From Dendrophyllia cribrosa (Eukaryota > Cnidaria > Anthozoa > Scleractinia > Dendrophylliidae), in contig JAJLRJ010000014.1 in the NCBI GenBank assembly GCA_024195265.1, positions 14,572,459-14,636,458 on the forward strand: 64,000 nt of DNA, read 5' to 3'. Both the position numbers and the translations under genes were made by a program. Numbering within the stretch: position 1 is the stretch's first letter; every line of letters starts with the position of its first letter. Positions 35,717-47,179 of this stretch are shown one piece after another. The notes beneath the pieces were generated by a model, which searched no databases, was not told the origin of the DNA, and saw only the letters and a program-made list of their open reading frames with translations.

Positions 35717-35965
35717 AGCCCCGGCTACACGTTCTAACATTGTTATATAACATTTTTTGGTTCAACAATGTGAGAACGTGTAGCCGGCATGTTAGATGAC
35801 GTTTGTCTAACATTTTTTGTTAGAAAAAGTGTTTGATCGAAATCAAAACATTCTTCTAACATAAAATGTTAGACAAACGTCATCTAACATGCCGGCTACA
35901 CGTTCTAACATTGTTGAACCAAAAAATGTTATGTAACAATGTTAGAACGTGTAGCCTGGGCTTAA
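35717..35965. mobile_element. Near-perfect palindromic MITE
   Basis: AAGCCCCGGCTACACGTTCTA begins one arm and TAGAACGTGTAGCCTGGGCTT ends the other. Arms of about 115 bases pair almost completely, including GCCGGCATGTTAGATGACG and its complement. It is the same family as 63366-63700. Confidence 0.9.
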
Positions 35966-36147
35966 GATTCCCATGTGCGTATCATACGAAAATTAATTTC
36001 TTCACCTACAAATAAAACAACGGTTCTAAACCAGACCTCTCTAGAAAAAAGGCTTTAGTGTGGGAACTTAAAAATGACACTATTTAGCACTTGTACAATA
36101 AAGCGGTAAAAATCCGAGAATGTATGTTTAGTTTGCTTCCAAAAAAA

Positions 36148-36243
36148 GGTAAAATCCACAGACATATTTAGACTATTGTCTCTTTGTAGTGTTGCAGTTT
36201 CACTAATAAAGAGACAATGTTCTCGGAAGGTCTGTGGATTTAC
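36148..36243. repeat. Short inverted repeat
   Basis: AAATCCACAGACATATT and ATTGTCTCTTTG are mirrored by CAAAGAGACAAT-like and GGTCTGTGGATTT sequence. Confidence 0.65.
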
Positions 36244-36749
36244 ACTCAGCCTTTAAGTAGTTAATGATATCTTCTTTTGTCTCACAACAGAAACCCATTG
36301 TATCATTCGAATTTCATTTTGAGGTGTTGGTTTTTAAAGAGGTAAAAATGAGAATATTTAAGATGTGAAACAGGCCAATTGAAATTCCGCAACTCAACCA
36401 AACACGTTATTTATTGTTTCTATCAGAAGAACATGGAAGAAGGCATGAGTTTCTTGCTATCAGTTATTTTATGATATGTATATAACTGTATTATATTTAT
36501 TTTTAGACTAAAATTAAATCCCCAAATAGGCTATTTGTATTATTTACACCTTAAAAATAAATGCCTGTATAGACATAACTTCAAAAGTATAATGGAAATT
36601 CCTTTCAATATAAATGTGCGAGACAAGAGAAAAACATTAAGCCGAAATGAAATTGTAACTATGTGTCTATACAACATTTATTTCACAGATTTAAAAATAT
36701 TTATATTTTCATTCATTCATTCATTTTATTTTGCCATTAACCACATTAA

Positions 36750-37258
36750 AAATATATAATAATAATAATACAATACACTAGAAATTTATAATAACTTAAA
36801 AGACGATAGACTACAAAATGTTTAAAGTGGTAGTGACAAGGAAGCCTATATAGAAGCCGGGGGCTTATGAACTATAGGCTTCCTGACAATATAGGATACA
36901 TCATACAAATTATGGGGACAGCATGAAATATAAAATGTATTATTTTAAAAAGAAAAGAAAAGAAAAGGAAAGAAGAAGTATGTAGCTCAACAAAGAGTAT
37001 TTTTCACTAGAAAAGAAGGAATTTTTTAAGTGTTTTGCCAAACAAACGGATTCTTTCACTGTTCTGAATTTCATGACTTAACGAGTTGAAAAACTTAGGT
37101 CCTTGAAACCGAATTGAAAAGTTTCGAATATTAGTTCGACAGGGAGGTATGAAAAAAAGGTTGCAATTTTTAGTATAATGAGAATGTAACTGGCTTGCAA
37201 GAGTAAACATATCACGAAAGTAATTAGGAAGTAAACATCTTTTAAATAGATACATAAA
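36750..37258 (-). mobile_element. 5'-truncated LINE, 3' end of ORF2 with (TAA)n tail
   Basis: The minus strand at 37255-37007 encodes NYFRDMFTLASQLHSHYTKN and FSIRFQGPKFFNSLSHEIQN, a common C-terminus of cnidarian non-LTR retrotransposons. The 3' UTR ends in AATAATAATAAT at about 36760. This is a different lineage from the 27-kb copy. Confidence 0.75.
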
Positions 37259-37435
37259 TTTACCTATCTGATATAAATATTAGAAATAATAATTAATAAT
37301 AATAATTAATAATTAGAAATTAATAATTAATAATTAGAAATTCATTATGGAAAATAATCCAAGAAATGAGAGTTTCTGATCACATTGGTAACAGACTTCA
37401 TAGCGTCAAAAACAAAACTAAATAAATCGCTATTA

Positions 37436-38337
37436 TTAAAGTGCACCTAACCCTCAATTTTTTTTCTCTTAATCAACTCAATGTACGTTGAAAAGTCGAA
37501 TAGTGAAATATTTCTTGATTTTAACGTCGCGTTAGAGAGTTATAGAGATTTGAATTTACAAAATGCTAATTAGATGACGTCAAATCAAGACTTTACCATT
37601 GTTTCTACTTCAATTTACAATACGCAGTTGACAGCTTAAGGATAATCAATTTAAGAAATACTAAATAAAAACTGTTAATAGTCAAGTGATTTGTAAAAAA
37701 ATATATATTACTTGGAGGTGGAAACAAGTAGTTGTATAATAAACGAGTCTTGATTTGACGTCATCTTATTAACATTTTGTAAATTCAAACCTCTATAATT
37801 CACTAACACAACGTCAAAAACAAGAAATATTTAACTATTCAACTTTTCAACGTACATAGAGTTGATTAAGGGGGGACTCAACCTAAATTTGAATGAAATT
37901 TGAAGAGGTTTTAAGAAGGGATAAAAGAAAGAAAATGATTTTTGGAACACCAACAGACAGTTGATACCCACGCAAGAGCACCCCAGGTTGCTAGTCATGT
38001 GCTAGTAGACTAACTTGGTGCCCGTCTATCAATTATTAACTACAAATTCTAATTTTGAAACTACATTAAATCAGCTTCAATATTTCTATTTCTCTTAATT
38101 TTACCAAAAATGAATCCTTCTAGAAAAACTATCTCCTCCCAAATATACCCAAAAAATCACCTAAAATTTTACAAAACACCCCACAACATAGATTCACGGG
38201 ATGAGCATGGAGTTTTTGGATTGCTTGAAACGTGAACGAGATATTTTCATTAAAGCCATGTCAAGTGGCAAAAAAATGGCGTTTAGGTTAAGTCCCGCCT
38301 TAAGCGAAAAAAAAATTGGGGGTTAGGTGCACTTTAA
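37436..38337. mobile_element. TTAA-flanked non-autonomous transposon, about 900 bp
   Basis: TTAAAGTGCACCTAACCC at the left is mirrored by GGGTTAGGTGCACTTTAA at the right. An inner inverted pair spans about 37500-37620 and 37740-37870 (TCTTGATTTGACGTCAT). The outer ends resemble those of the MITE at 205 (AAAGTGCCCATAACC), suggesting one family. Confidence 0.8.
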
Positions 38338-38356
38338 GCTCATATGTGCTAATAGC

Positions 38357-38518
38357 CCAATTTCGATATATTAACATTCAACTTGAAACAAAAGACATCA
38401 CTACGAGGCTTAGGGGAATGATAGTAGGGATTTATATGGTTTATTTCCCTAAGCCTCGTACTAATTATGTCTTTTGTTTGAAGTTGAATTTTAATATATC
38501 GAAATTGGGCTATTTCAT
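38357..38518. mobile_element. Foldback MITE
   Basis: ATAGCCCAATTTCGATATATT and ACGAGGCTTAGGGGAATGAT are mirrored by the second arm, ending ATATATCGAAATTGGGCTAT. Confidence 0.85.
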
Positions 38519-38604
38519 GGGGACACTAAAAAACAACGGAACAATAGAGGCTGAACATGAACATTTTTTTAAAAAATCCCATCTGGTAGGAGACTTACTA
38601 GTCG

Positions 38605-38935
38605 GCTATTTACAAGACATGGCCTGGGATTTTAACACTGGACTAACATGTTGCAAATCCATCTATTGGTATTGGTCGTATCATCCTCTGTTTTATTTGG
38701 TTCGCTGTGAATTTGTAATGAACGTATCGGTTTATTGAACTAGCTTTTCCTAAAGGAGAAATTTAGGGCTCAGTTTTATATAAATTCATCAATTTTAAGA
38801 AACTTAAATTTAAAAAACCGATACGTTCATGACAAATGCACGACGCACCACACAAACAGAGGATGGTAAGCCTAATTCCAATGCCCTTCTCGCGAGGCCA
38901 TGCCGTGTCCCACAAAATTCCAGTTTAAATATTTG
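38605..38935. repeat. Inverted repeat of about 115-bp arms
   Basis: Arm one (CATGGCCTGGGATTTTAACA, CGTATCGGTTT) is mirrored by arm two (AAACCGATACGTTCATGAC, GAGGCCATGCCGTG), with many mismatches. Confidence 0.65.
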
Positions 38936-39152
38936 CAAACATATGTTTGTCAATAATTTTGTACTGAATTTGGATTAAATTTTCTTTTGACCGCTTATTA
39001 TACTGAATAGTTTCTATGACTACTTTATCAAAAAAATGTCTTCAAATCTTTTCCATTATCTTATTCCAGAAATTATTGTCTTTTGGTCGAAATCCCATCT
39101 CCATGAGAAAAAATGAAAGATTCTGTTAATTTGTGTATTTCATAAATCCCCT

Positions 39153-39271
39153 AGCCTGCGTAGCAGGCGCATGAAAATAATATAGGCGCAAGAAAGAACG
39201 GGCGCGCGAGGGAGACGCGCCCCGTTCGCCGCGCGCCCATATTTTTTTCATGCGCCTGCTACGCAGGCTAT
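39153..39271. mobile_element. Foldback MITE (TAGCCTGCGTAGCAGGCG ends)
   Basis: TAGCCTGCGTAGCAGGCGCA is mirrored by TGCGCCTGCTACGCAGGCTA, with a core rich in CGCGCG. Confidence 0.9.
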
Positions 39272-39679
39272 AAATCCCCTCAATAAAACTGCAACAAGTA
39301 GCAATTGACTTCAAACGTTAAAAATTAACGTTCAACAACATCAACGAAATCATACTTAATGTCAGTGTCATGCTGGACGGGTGTATATTTGAGAGGCAAC
39401 ATCATTTTATGTTATGTTATGTTTATAGCCGAAATTTTATCAAAATTTCACAGAAAGACGCCTACCAAATATTAACCAAATTATTATGGCAAGTTGGCAG
39501 TTCCTGTATTTTAAGGGGTCCAATAGAACTCCAGGTTCCACTTTCGAAGTTCAGGGCCGGAATTTATGAGTGCTGATCGGAACTCGGTCTCTTGTAATAA
39601 TTTACAGTACAAATAAACGTTGTTGTTGTTGTTCTATGTTTTCGTCAGTCTAACCTTGAGTTTACGATCGAGTACAAAC

Positions 39680-40085
39680 GTTTCAATCTGTGGATGAGCA
39701 GTGCTTTCCTGTGGTACTGTTTTTTAACCCTAAATAAGTGCCGGATAGTTTTGTGTGCATATAATTAAAAACCTCCATGGAGTATTGCCCTTATTATGCT
39801 GTACAAGGTGGTTCCAACTTTTGACTCTGTGTATGAAATCCTAAAGTGGGCCATTCAAATGAAAGCTACTGAACAATACTTTCCTGTTGTACTGTAACAG
39901 TTTGTTATGCTGTTTTAGATGGTTCTAACTTTTGAGTCTGTGGATGAAATTCTTAGGGGTGACCATTCAAATGAAAGCTACTGAGCAATACTTTCCTGTT
40001 GTGCTGTTTATTGTGTTGTATAAGTTGGTTCTAACTGTTGAGTCTGTGGATGAAATCCAATAGTGTGACCAGGTACTTTCACCAG
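39680..40085 (+). repeat. 106-bp satellite remnants, about three units
   Basis: GCTGTACAAGGTGGTTCC, GTCTGTGGATGAAATTC and AAATGAAAGCTACTGAGC occur at irregular spacing. Confidence 0.8.
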
Positions 40086-40917
40086 GAAAATACTTCTCAA
40101 CACCACAATTTGGTTATAAATTTTGAGTTTCTGGGTTTGCCCATTTAAATGGAAGCTATAGTGCTTTAAGTTTTTCAATATTTTTTTGGAAATACTGTGT
40201 GTCGAAACAGCTGTCCACGGTTGCATTTTGGCTTTCAGTTTGGGTGTTCTACGTAGTATCAGCCATGCTTACTTTATTTGTGTGTGGAACCCGCATTGCT
40301 ACGCTTTATGATTGGCTAAAAAATCTCGCGCCACTTTCTCGACCAATCAGAAGTAAAACCAAAACCAATCGTGACTTGCTCGCACGCGTTTTCCCGCGCT
40401 TGGCGCTCTATAATATTACATTATAATTATTATTTTAATAGAATTGTACATGTAATGCGCATGTGATCATTTTATGGAATGTGCGCAATAAAAATTAATG
40501 AATTATTATTATTTTGTTATTATTATTGACATGTAATTGCTTCGAGCTTTGATTGGTTCATTGGATTGTTTACGACAGCTGTGATTGGTCAGAGTAATTA
40601 CTTTGGTTTTGGTTTTACGACACTCAATTGAAAACTGCTCTATAATGAATCAAGTGGTTACTAATCCCCCATATTTATCTGTGGTGGAGTAATGGCAAAT
40701 ACTCGTGCTACTATAAACTCACGAAAGTAAAAACGATCCGTCGTCGGCTGTAGCCGCCTCGTGTTATCACTGCTTTCGGTTTTTCGTTCATTTAAAGTAA
40801 TGTATCAGTGACTCACAAAAATCAATTCAGTGGAAAAACGTGTACCAGTGTATGGCCGGCCACCATAACATTTGAACAAAATTGAACTTGCAAAAGTTGT
40901 GAAATTGTTGATTGAGG

Positions 40918-41655
40918 TCCTTAGTTTAGGAGGGTCGTTACTTTAGGAGGATCCTTACTTTTGGAAGGTCGTTACTTTAGGAGGGTCCTTACTTTTGGAA
41001 GGTCGTTACTTTAGGAGGATCCTTACTTTTGGAAGGTCGTTACTTTAGGAGGGTCCTTACTTTTGGAAGGTCGTTACTTTAGGAGGATCCTTACTTTAGG
41101 AGGATCCTTACTTTTGGAAGGTCCTTACTTTAGGAGGATCCTTACTTTTGGAAGGTCGTTACTTTAGGAGGGTCCTTACTTTAGGAGGATCCTTACTTTT
41201 GGAGGGTCGTTACTTTAGGAGGGTCCTTACTTTTGGAAGGTCGTTACTTTAGGAGGGTCCTTACTTTAGGAGGATCCTTACTTTTGGAAGGTCGTTACTT
41301 TAGGAGGGTCCTTACTTTTGGAAGGTCGTTACTTTAGGAGGGTCCTTACTTTTGGAAGGTCGTTACTTTAGGAGGATCCTTACTTTTGGAGGGTCGTTAC
41401 TTTAGGAGGGTCCTTACTTTAGGAGGATCCTTACTTTTGAAGGGTCGCTACTTTAGGAGGGTCCTTATCTTTGGAGGGTCCTTACTTTAATAGGGTCCTT
41501 ACTTTAGGAGGATCCTTACTTTAGGAGGATCGACCTTACTTTAGGAGGATCCTTAATTTTGGAGGGTCGTTACTTTAGGAGGATCCTTACTTTAGGAGGG
41601 TCCTTACTTTTGGAGGGTCCTTACTTTAGGAGGGTCCTTACTTTTGGAGTAAGGA
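40918..41655 (+). repeat. 17-bp minisatellite, about 43 copies
   Basis: Alternating 17-mers GTTACTTTAGGAGGGTC/CTTACTTTTGGAAGGTC form a purine/pyrimidine-asymmetric array. GGATCC (BamHI-type) sites are frequent. Variants are ordered in higher blocks. Confidence 0.95.
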
Positions 41656-41762
41656 CAGTAGTTTCTTTTGGATCCATAGCGCACGCGCGGAGCTCGATTG
41701 TACTCATCCCCCCTCGATCGTTCTACTCTACGCCGGTATTCTATTGCAATGTTCCTTAGATG

Positions 41763-42112
41763 TTACATGTTTATTATAATGGCCTTATCTCCGTGTCTTA
41801 AGTTACCAGTTAACGAGAAACCATTGCTGTTCGCAGGATTAGTATACGCGTAGTACAGACAGTCCAAGGACAAAAACACTGTCCGGTAGATGCTTATGAA
41901 AAACGTGACGCCCATCACGTGATCTGTAGCTACCGTGTCCCCGGCGTCGTCCATAGCATGAGCTATCGCTTGCGTCACCGCCTTGGACAGTATGAAAGAT
42001 GCGGCATTGAAGAGAACGAGATGAAGGTAGGACGTACGCTTGGTGCAGGGGTGTGATTCATCTGATAGGTCTGTGTTGACTGTGAGAATGGCAAGGTTCA
42101 GCATGAAAACAC
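41763..42112 (-). CDS. Last exon of the GPCR-like gene
   Basis: Acceptor TTTCGTTACAG precedes VFMLNLAILTVNTDL and SYLHLVLFNAASFILSK. Then come GVTFFISIYRTVFLSL and DCLYYAYTNP, ending in a stop. Three hydrophobic stretches are visible. The final SNGFSLTGNLRHGDK tail is hydrophilic. Confidence 0.45.
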
Positions 42113-45100
42113 CTGTAACGAAAAAGTGACTGTCACCATAATAAGGCTGTTTAACCCTTTAGCACCCAAGAGGGCCAAAGATATAAATTCATATAAAATC
42201 CCAAATTTCATTTTGTAAAATATTGAAAAACAAGTGGTACCATGCAAACGTATTGGCGAAGAGGTTCACTGTTTGGTACCACTGGTCGCATTGCCTTGCG
42301 TGTTTACGGAGCTCGACTCTTATAACGATAATGAACGTTTTAAAAAGAATTTGACCAACATTAGTGATGCATCCAGCGAACTGCGATTCGCTCATACGAA
42401 GGGCTAAAAAAAGCGTTTATTCGTAAAATCATCGCGCTAAAAAGCGAATTGCGATGTTACTACAAAGAATATTAGTTAATCTAAACAGTTATGTATCTAT
42501 GGGGCTGGGCCTTACAGGTTCAAATAAAATAAAAATGAAATTTACATGTTGAGAATAATATATAACACTACAATGGTCAGACTAATATGTATTCATAAGA
42601 TATAATACGTTCTAAAACGCGTCATTTACAGGCCGTGAGTGTGAAGGCACATTGTAGGAAAGAAACTCTTTTTGAAAGGTTCGGTCTTACATTTAAAAAG
42701 CGATGGTCTACTGCTATAACGTAAAGAGCGCCCATGCGCAGTTGCCCGAGTCGTCGGGATAAGATGGCAAAGGCGCGATTTGGGCTTCTTGATCTTGTCG
42801 AATGTTTTCGTGCAGTGCCTCTCTTCTTGCATGCAGTGTCGTACACCCGGAGATTTCGAGGGCTTCGTGATCATAGAGCGAAGGATAGATAATACGAAAT
42901 GCGCGCTTTTGGACCCTCTCAATTCTCTCTGATAGTTAGGCAGACAGAGATGAATGCCACACCGGGCAGCAATATTCAAGGACAGACCTTATAAGTGCAA
43001 GGTGAACCCGCAATAGATCATGAGGTGGTACACCGCTGCGTTTAAGTACTCGTAGGATGTGAAGTCTCTTGGAAGCTATGCCCTTGCCTATGCCGTTGAC
43101 GTGCAGGTCCCACTTAAGATCACTTTGGGTAGTGACTCCCAAGACTTTGTGGGCCTCCACCGTTTCGAAAGCTTTGTTGTTTACAGTTAGAACTGGTGGA
43201 AGATGTTCTACGTAACGACGGAAACGGACGTCACCTCTTTGCACTTTTTAGGGTTTAACGTCATATTGTTTTTCACAGCCCAACAATTTATTGCGTCCAG
43301 CTCGGTTTGAAGGATGGAATCTCCCGCGCGCTGGAGCGCTCTCTGAGATTGTAATGTCGTCTACATATTTCCAGTACGAGCAGCGCGGGGATGCTAACTT
43401 CAGATCATTTATCATGACGACGAAAAGTACTGGGCCAAGTTTTGCCCCTTGTGGTACCCCGGCACGAACCGGAAGCCATTGAGACACGCTTTGTCCAAGT
43501 TTGACGCACTGCAGGCGATCTGAGAGGAAGCTACAAATCCATGGGATGATAGAGCGACGCACCCCTAAGTTAATTAACTTCGTGATGACAGTGGTATGAT
43601 TTATCCTGTCGAAGGCCTTGCTGAAATCCAGGAAGCAAGCTGTCAAATAACAAGCAGGATTATGTGGCTCAGACAGCCAGTTATGGATGAGATCGAGTAA
43701 ACAGTAAGTGGTGGAGGATCCTTTAAGGATTTCAAATTGGCGAGTGTCAATGTACTCACCGACGTCCTCGATCATCCAGGAGACCACGAAGTCTTTCTAG
43801 ACTTTGGGTAAGGTAGGGGTAAGCGAGATGGGCCATATCCAGTTCGTAGGCGAACTCCTTTATAATCCGTGGTGGTATATTACCAGGACCCATCGCCTAT
43901 AGCCTACGTGTACCCGTACCATCCCCCCGTCTACCCATCGCTTTATTAGCCTGTACATTCAAGAGCTTGTTACAAACCTCATGAGAATGCACAATAGGCA
44001 CTTTCTCCGCAGATGGCAAAAAAAAAACCGGAAGGCATGAAGTGTCGAGTGGCGGGATATCACGAGCTACAGTTGCAAAGTTAACCTTCTGACAGGACAG
44101 AACCGTCGCGCTCAAGGGTAAACCGTGACTAGCTCCTAGAGCGTCCCGCGATGATGTCAACGATGTCAGCGATGTCAGTTGAGTCAACGATGTCAACGGT
44201 GTCAGCTGACGATGTCAGCTCCAAACGTCAACATTAAAATCTATTTGCGTTGCCAATTTTCTTAAAGATAGTCGCCTTCTTGGGTTGTCCACATTTTATT
44301 CAAATTATTTACTGTTATGGTTATGCTCAATGCTAAAAAATTGTCACTATTATGCTCGAAAGGCATCACTATTATGCTTACATAAAAACCTAAAGTTGTC
44401 TTCTTCTACAGTTTAAACTGATGTCACTAAATTTACACAAATTACGTTTACTGATACATGTACTTTAAAAGTTGTTATATTGAAGCATGAGCGATGCTTC
44501 AATGTAATCTTCCATCACTCTGGCTTGGTTCTTTTGCCTCACTATTATACTCAAAATTATACTGGCATAATGTGAACAACACTATCGCCTACAGAGGGAG
44601 CGATTTTAGTGCTCAGTCAACTCTCTCTAAAAACAAATGATCTTTTTACGATGGACTTTGAAAGTCTGCCCCTACCGCACTTCAGGCACTCTATATTCAA
44701 AGACCGACACCGCTCTGTGGTTGTGTTTCTCTCAGGTCCTAGTTCGGATGGCGTTGGGAGAGATGTAACCGACTTGGCTTCGCAAAAAAAAGTAAATGTC
44801 GGTTGTATTTCGTGCAATTCAGATTACGTGAAGTTAACGTGGGTATGGTTTCTTTTTGGGTTTTCAGTCTTTCATTTACATAATTACGAAACGCAACACA
44901 CCACGATTTATTCTCAGTAAATAGGGAATAACCCATGAGATAACTCGATTTGGAATGGTCTTTATTTGTTTAATCGTATAATTTTAAAAACGTTTAAATT
45001 AATTTTGTAATTCGCTTTCAACTTTGAAGTCGTCCTCGTATTGCTAAATTGTTAATATTATTGTTATACTATAACGTAAAAAACTCTGCGTTGTTTTCTG

Positions 45101-45550
45101 TGCCGTAATATATTAAAATTCAAGTGAAACTTCTCGTGAAAGTTGGGCGGTAAAAAAGTCTCTCGTTAGGTTAAAAAAAATGTATCGGGAAAACTGGCAT
45201 GGCTCTGCATTGCCTCCTCCAAAAATGTTTAACGCAGAGAAAGCCTAAAACATTGATATTTTACAGTGAATTGATATTCTGCGGTCAACGTAAATGAAAA
45301 AGCCGTATTTACCTGTCTGAAGCAAAACTTGAGGTTGTTCGCACACACAGGCGGTAGCCATCCACAGGTTTTTCTGTAGAGTCAGACTTGTGAGTGTTCG
45401 ACACAAGACGGATAACCAATCACTCAGCGCTAATACAAGAAGGATACTTGGTTTTAAATCCCTGCATTCGCGGCGGAGGCAAAATACAGTCGTGAATGTA
45501 AAGTTCAAAATGAAGACTGTTGCATCTGAGTCGCATTCGACAAGCATCAT
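41763..45550 (-). CDS. Small multi-pass membrane protein, shortened rhodopsin-like GPCR (two exons)
   Basis: Exon 45550-45313 and exon 42112-41763 join in phase 1 to give about 195 residues. Segment 2 contains ILLVLALSDWLSVL, matching the rhodopsin-family TM2 pattern LxxxD. It is followed by a W and a C as in extracellular loop 1/TM3. The last segment ends LDCLYYAYTNP, like an altered TM7 [DN]PxxY region. Only about five hydrophobic segments are visible, so TM4-TM5 are either missing (pseudogene or truncated paralogue) or encoded by an exon I did not see in the 3.2-kb intron. The intron holds a LINE. Confidence 0.4.
42150..42275 (-). mobile_element. Fragment of the TTAA MITE
   Basis: TTAACCCTTTAGCACCCAAG, then AATCCCAAATTTCATTTTG and CAAGTGGTACCATGCAAA match the element at 28318 in the same orientation. 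Confidence 0.6.
42620..44215 (-). pseudogene. Broken LINE ORF2 (reverse transcriptase)
   Basis: Minus-strand frames carry successive pieces of one non-LTR retrotransposon polymerase. VCNKLLNVQANKAMG lies at about 43960. Further on are ACFLDFSKAFDRINH, then RAGVPQGAKLGPVLF and YVDD (the catalytic motif, with D retained). The C-terminal thumb region follows in another frame (KVLGVTTQSDLKWDLHVNG, VLEYCCPVWHSSL). At least three frameshifts or stops make it inactive. The layout is that of the Jockey/CR1 group; no endonuclease domain is seen. It sits in the intron of the GPCR-like gene on the same strand. Confidence 0.85.
44216..45312. other. Intron/unassigned DNA
   Basis: GATGTCA-type short repeats lie at the LINE edge (about 44155-44215). 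No middle exon of the GPCR-like gene was found. Confidence 0.4.
45313..45550 (-). CDS. First visible exon of the GPCR-like gene
   Basis: ATG-ATG at 45550 opens MMLVECDSDATVFILNFTF, a short TM1. DLKPSILLVLALSDWLSV (TM2) follows, then NLWMATACVCEQPQVLLQT, and a GTAAAT donor in phase 1. An in-frame TGA lies about 24 bases before the ATG, so the start is close to this Met unless an upstream exon splices in between. Confidence 0.45.
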
Positions 45551-47085
45551 GTTGCAGAAAGCTGTAAAATTACCGCAGGGGGCTCACTCAAGTTTGAATT
45601 ATTCTTGGCGTTCAGGTGGAAAATGCGCCTTCGAGCCGGAGATTTGTTTCTCAGAATGTATGTTTGTATATGGAAGCTATACATATTCATGATAAATGAA
45701 AACTGAAATGAAACAAAAAGATGCTTTGAAGAGAGGTTTGTCGTCATGACTTTCATAGAATTTGCATGTTATTTAGTCTTTTATCAATCGCTTTCTTTCA
45801 TAAACCAACAGCTTTCCATAAAATTCATAACTTCCTGAATTGATTGAAGCCCAGAACTCTTTTACTACGTGAAAATAAATTTCAAAACTTAAGGGACCCT
45901 ATCCAGCCGAAATAACGAAATTTCGTTTACTTAATTTCCATGTTGTATAGCCAAATGCCACCAAATATATAATTAAATTGAACAAAAAGATTCTATAGAG
46001 CAAAACAGAAGCAGGAGTTTGGTTAAAAAGTGCAGGATTACAAGGATGGAAGCGGATAACAGTTCACCATCGTGATCATATTTGAATTAGTGACAGGCGG
46101 TCAAGAAATCAAAGTTTCTATTCTGGTGGAATTTTGTGTTTTGTAGTTGTTATTTTGCCTTTTTTAGTTCATATTTCTTTGCGTTCATCGCTTTTGGCGA
46201 TTTTTTTTCTTTCTAATCTGTGCTCCTGGTCATAATTATGAAAACACGATGTATCAGCCAGGACATTGTCCCTTCAACGAAAGAAGAAACAGTCTGAAGA
46301 AAGAGTTCGATTACTCGCGATGTTGATAAAATTAGATTTGTGGTATCTACATATACAGCTTTGTATCTAGACGTTTTTGCATTCAACTGTGAAAACAGCT
46401 TTGAAAAACCTTCATTCACGGTTTACTAGATTTTGCCTTGGGATCAAATTGTTTATTCTCCGGTTTCATCGAGCGAATAAGCAACGGTCAGTGAGCCAGT
46501 GATCTGTGTTCAGATTCACTGAACAAAGATCGTAACCATTTCATTTGTGTGAATAAACAAATTTGTATTTAATTTGCGACAAGAGACAATCGTTTGACGC
46601 TTAAGCCAAATGTTCGTGAATCCTTTCGAGAGTAAATATTTTGCGGCTTTCCTCATTAATCGGTATAAATTTCTCGTGTAAAAAATTGAATATTGCGCTT
46701 TAAAAGTCCGAAGATTTCTTGTATTAGCTTATCGAACAGGAATGTTTCCACCCGAAAGAAAGGAAACCACCGGCCGTGAAGATAACAAAAATGATGCCTT
46801 CTGATTGGCTGATTGAGGCAAACACTTGTCGCGATAGAAAAAATAACTAGAAAATTACGTAATGTCGTTTTTCGTGCTTTCGAGCGCGGGAAATTGAGAA
46901 CCTCGAAGATCTTTTAAAGTTTTAGCGCATTTTGCACAAGATTCTTGGATTTTTCAAGTGGTTTGAAATTGATTATGGTGAAGCGAAGTATGGGTGTTGG
47001 ATGATACGATAACAGTGTTTTGTCTCGCTTGTGTAACTGAACACAACCCCCAACTGGCGTCAGCAATTCATCACACAAATGCTCT
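45551..47085. other. Intergenic region between two divergently transcribed genes
   Basis: It separates the minus-strand GPCR-like gene from the plus-strand adhesion GPCR. It should hold both promoters, but no clear TATA or other element stands out. Confidence 0.4.
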
Positions 47086-47179
47086 ATGGTGGATTTCACA
47101 CGATTAACACAACATGCTGTCAGCCTTCGAAGATGGATTTTAATCTCAGCGATTCTTTTCTCCGTAGCAGTGTCGAACG
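47086..47179 (+). CDS. Exon 1: signal peptide
   Basis: ATG opens MVDFTRLTQHAVSLRRW, then ILISAILFSVAVSN. This has an n-region with two Arg, a hydrophobic core and a small-residue AVS cleavage site. The donor GTAAAT follows in phase 1, matching exon 2. An in-frame TGA at 47038 makes this the first possible Met of the frame. Confidence 0.75.

Noticed and set aside
38316..38738. 140-residue plus-strand open frame
   Set aside because: It runs through two foldback MITEs, so its two halves are reverse complements. No splice sites or homology.
44609..44920. 103-residue plus-strand frame near the LINE relic
   Set aside because: No domain, no splice partner and an overlapping minus-strand frame of equal quality; likely chance.
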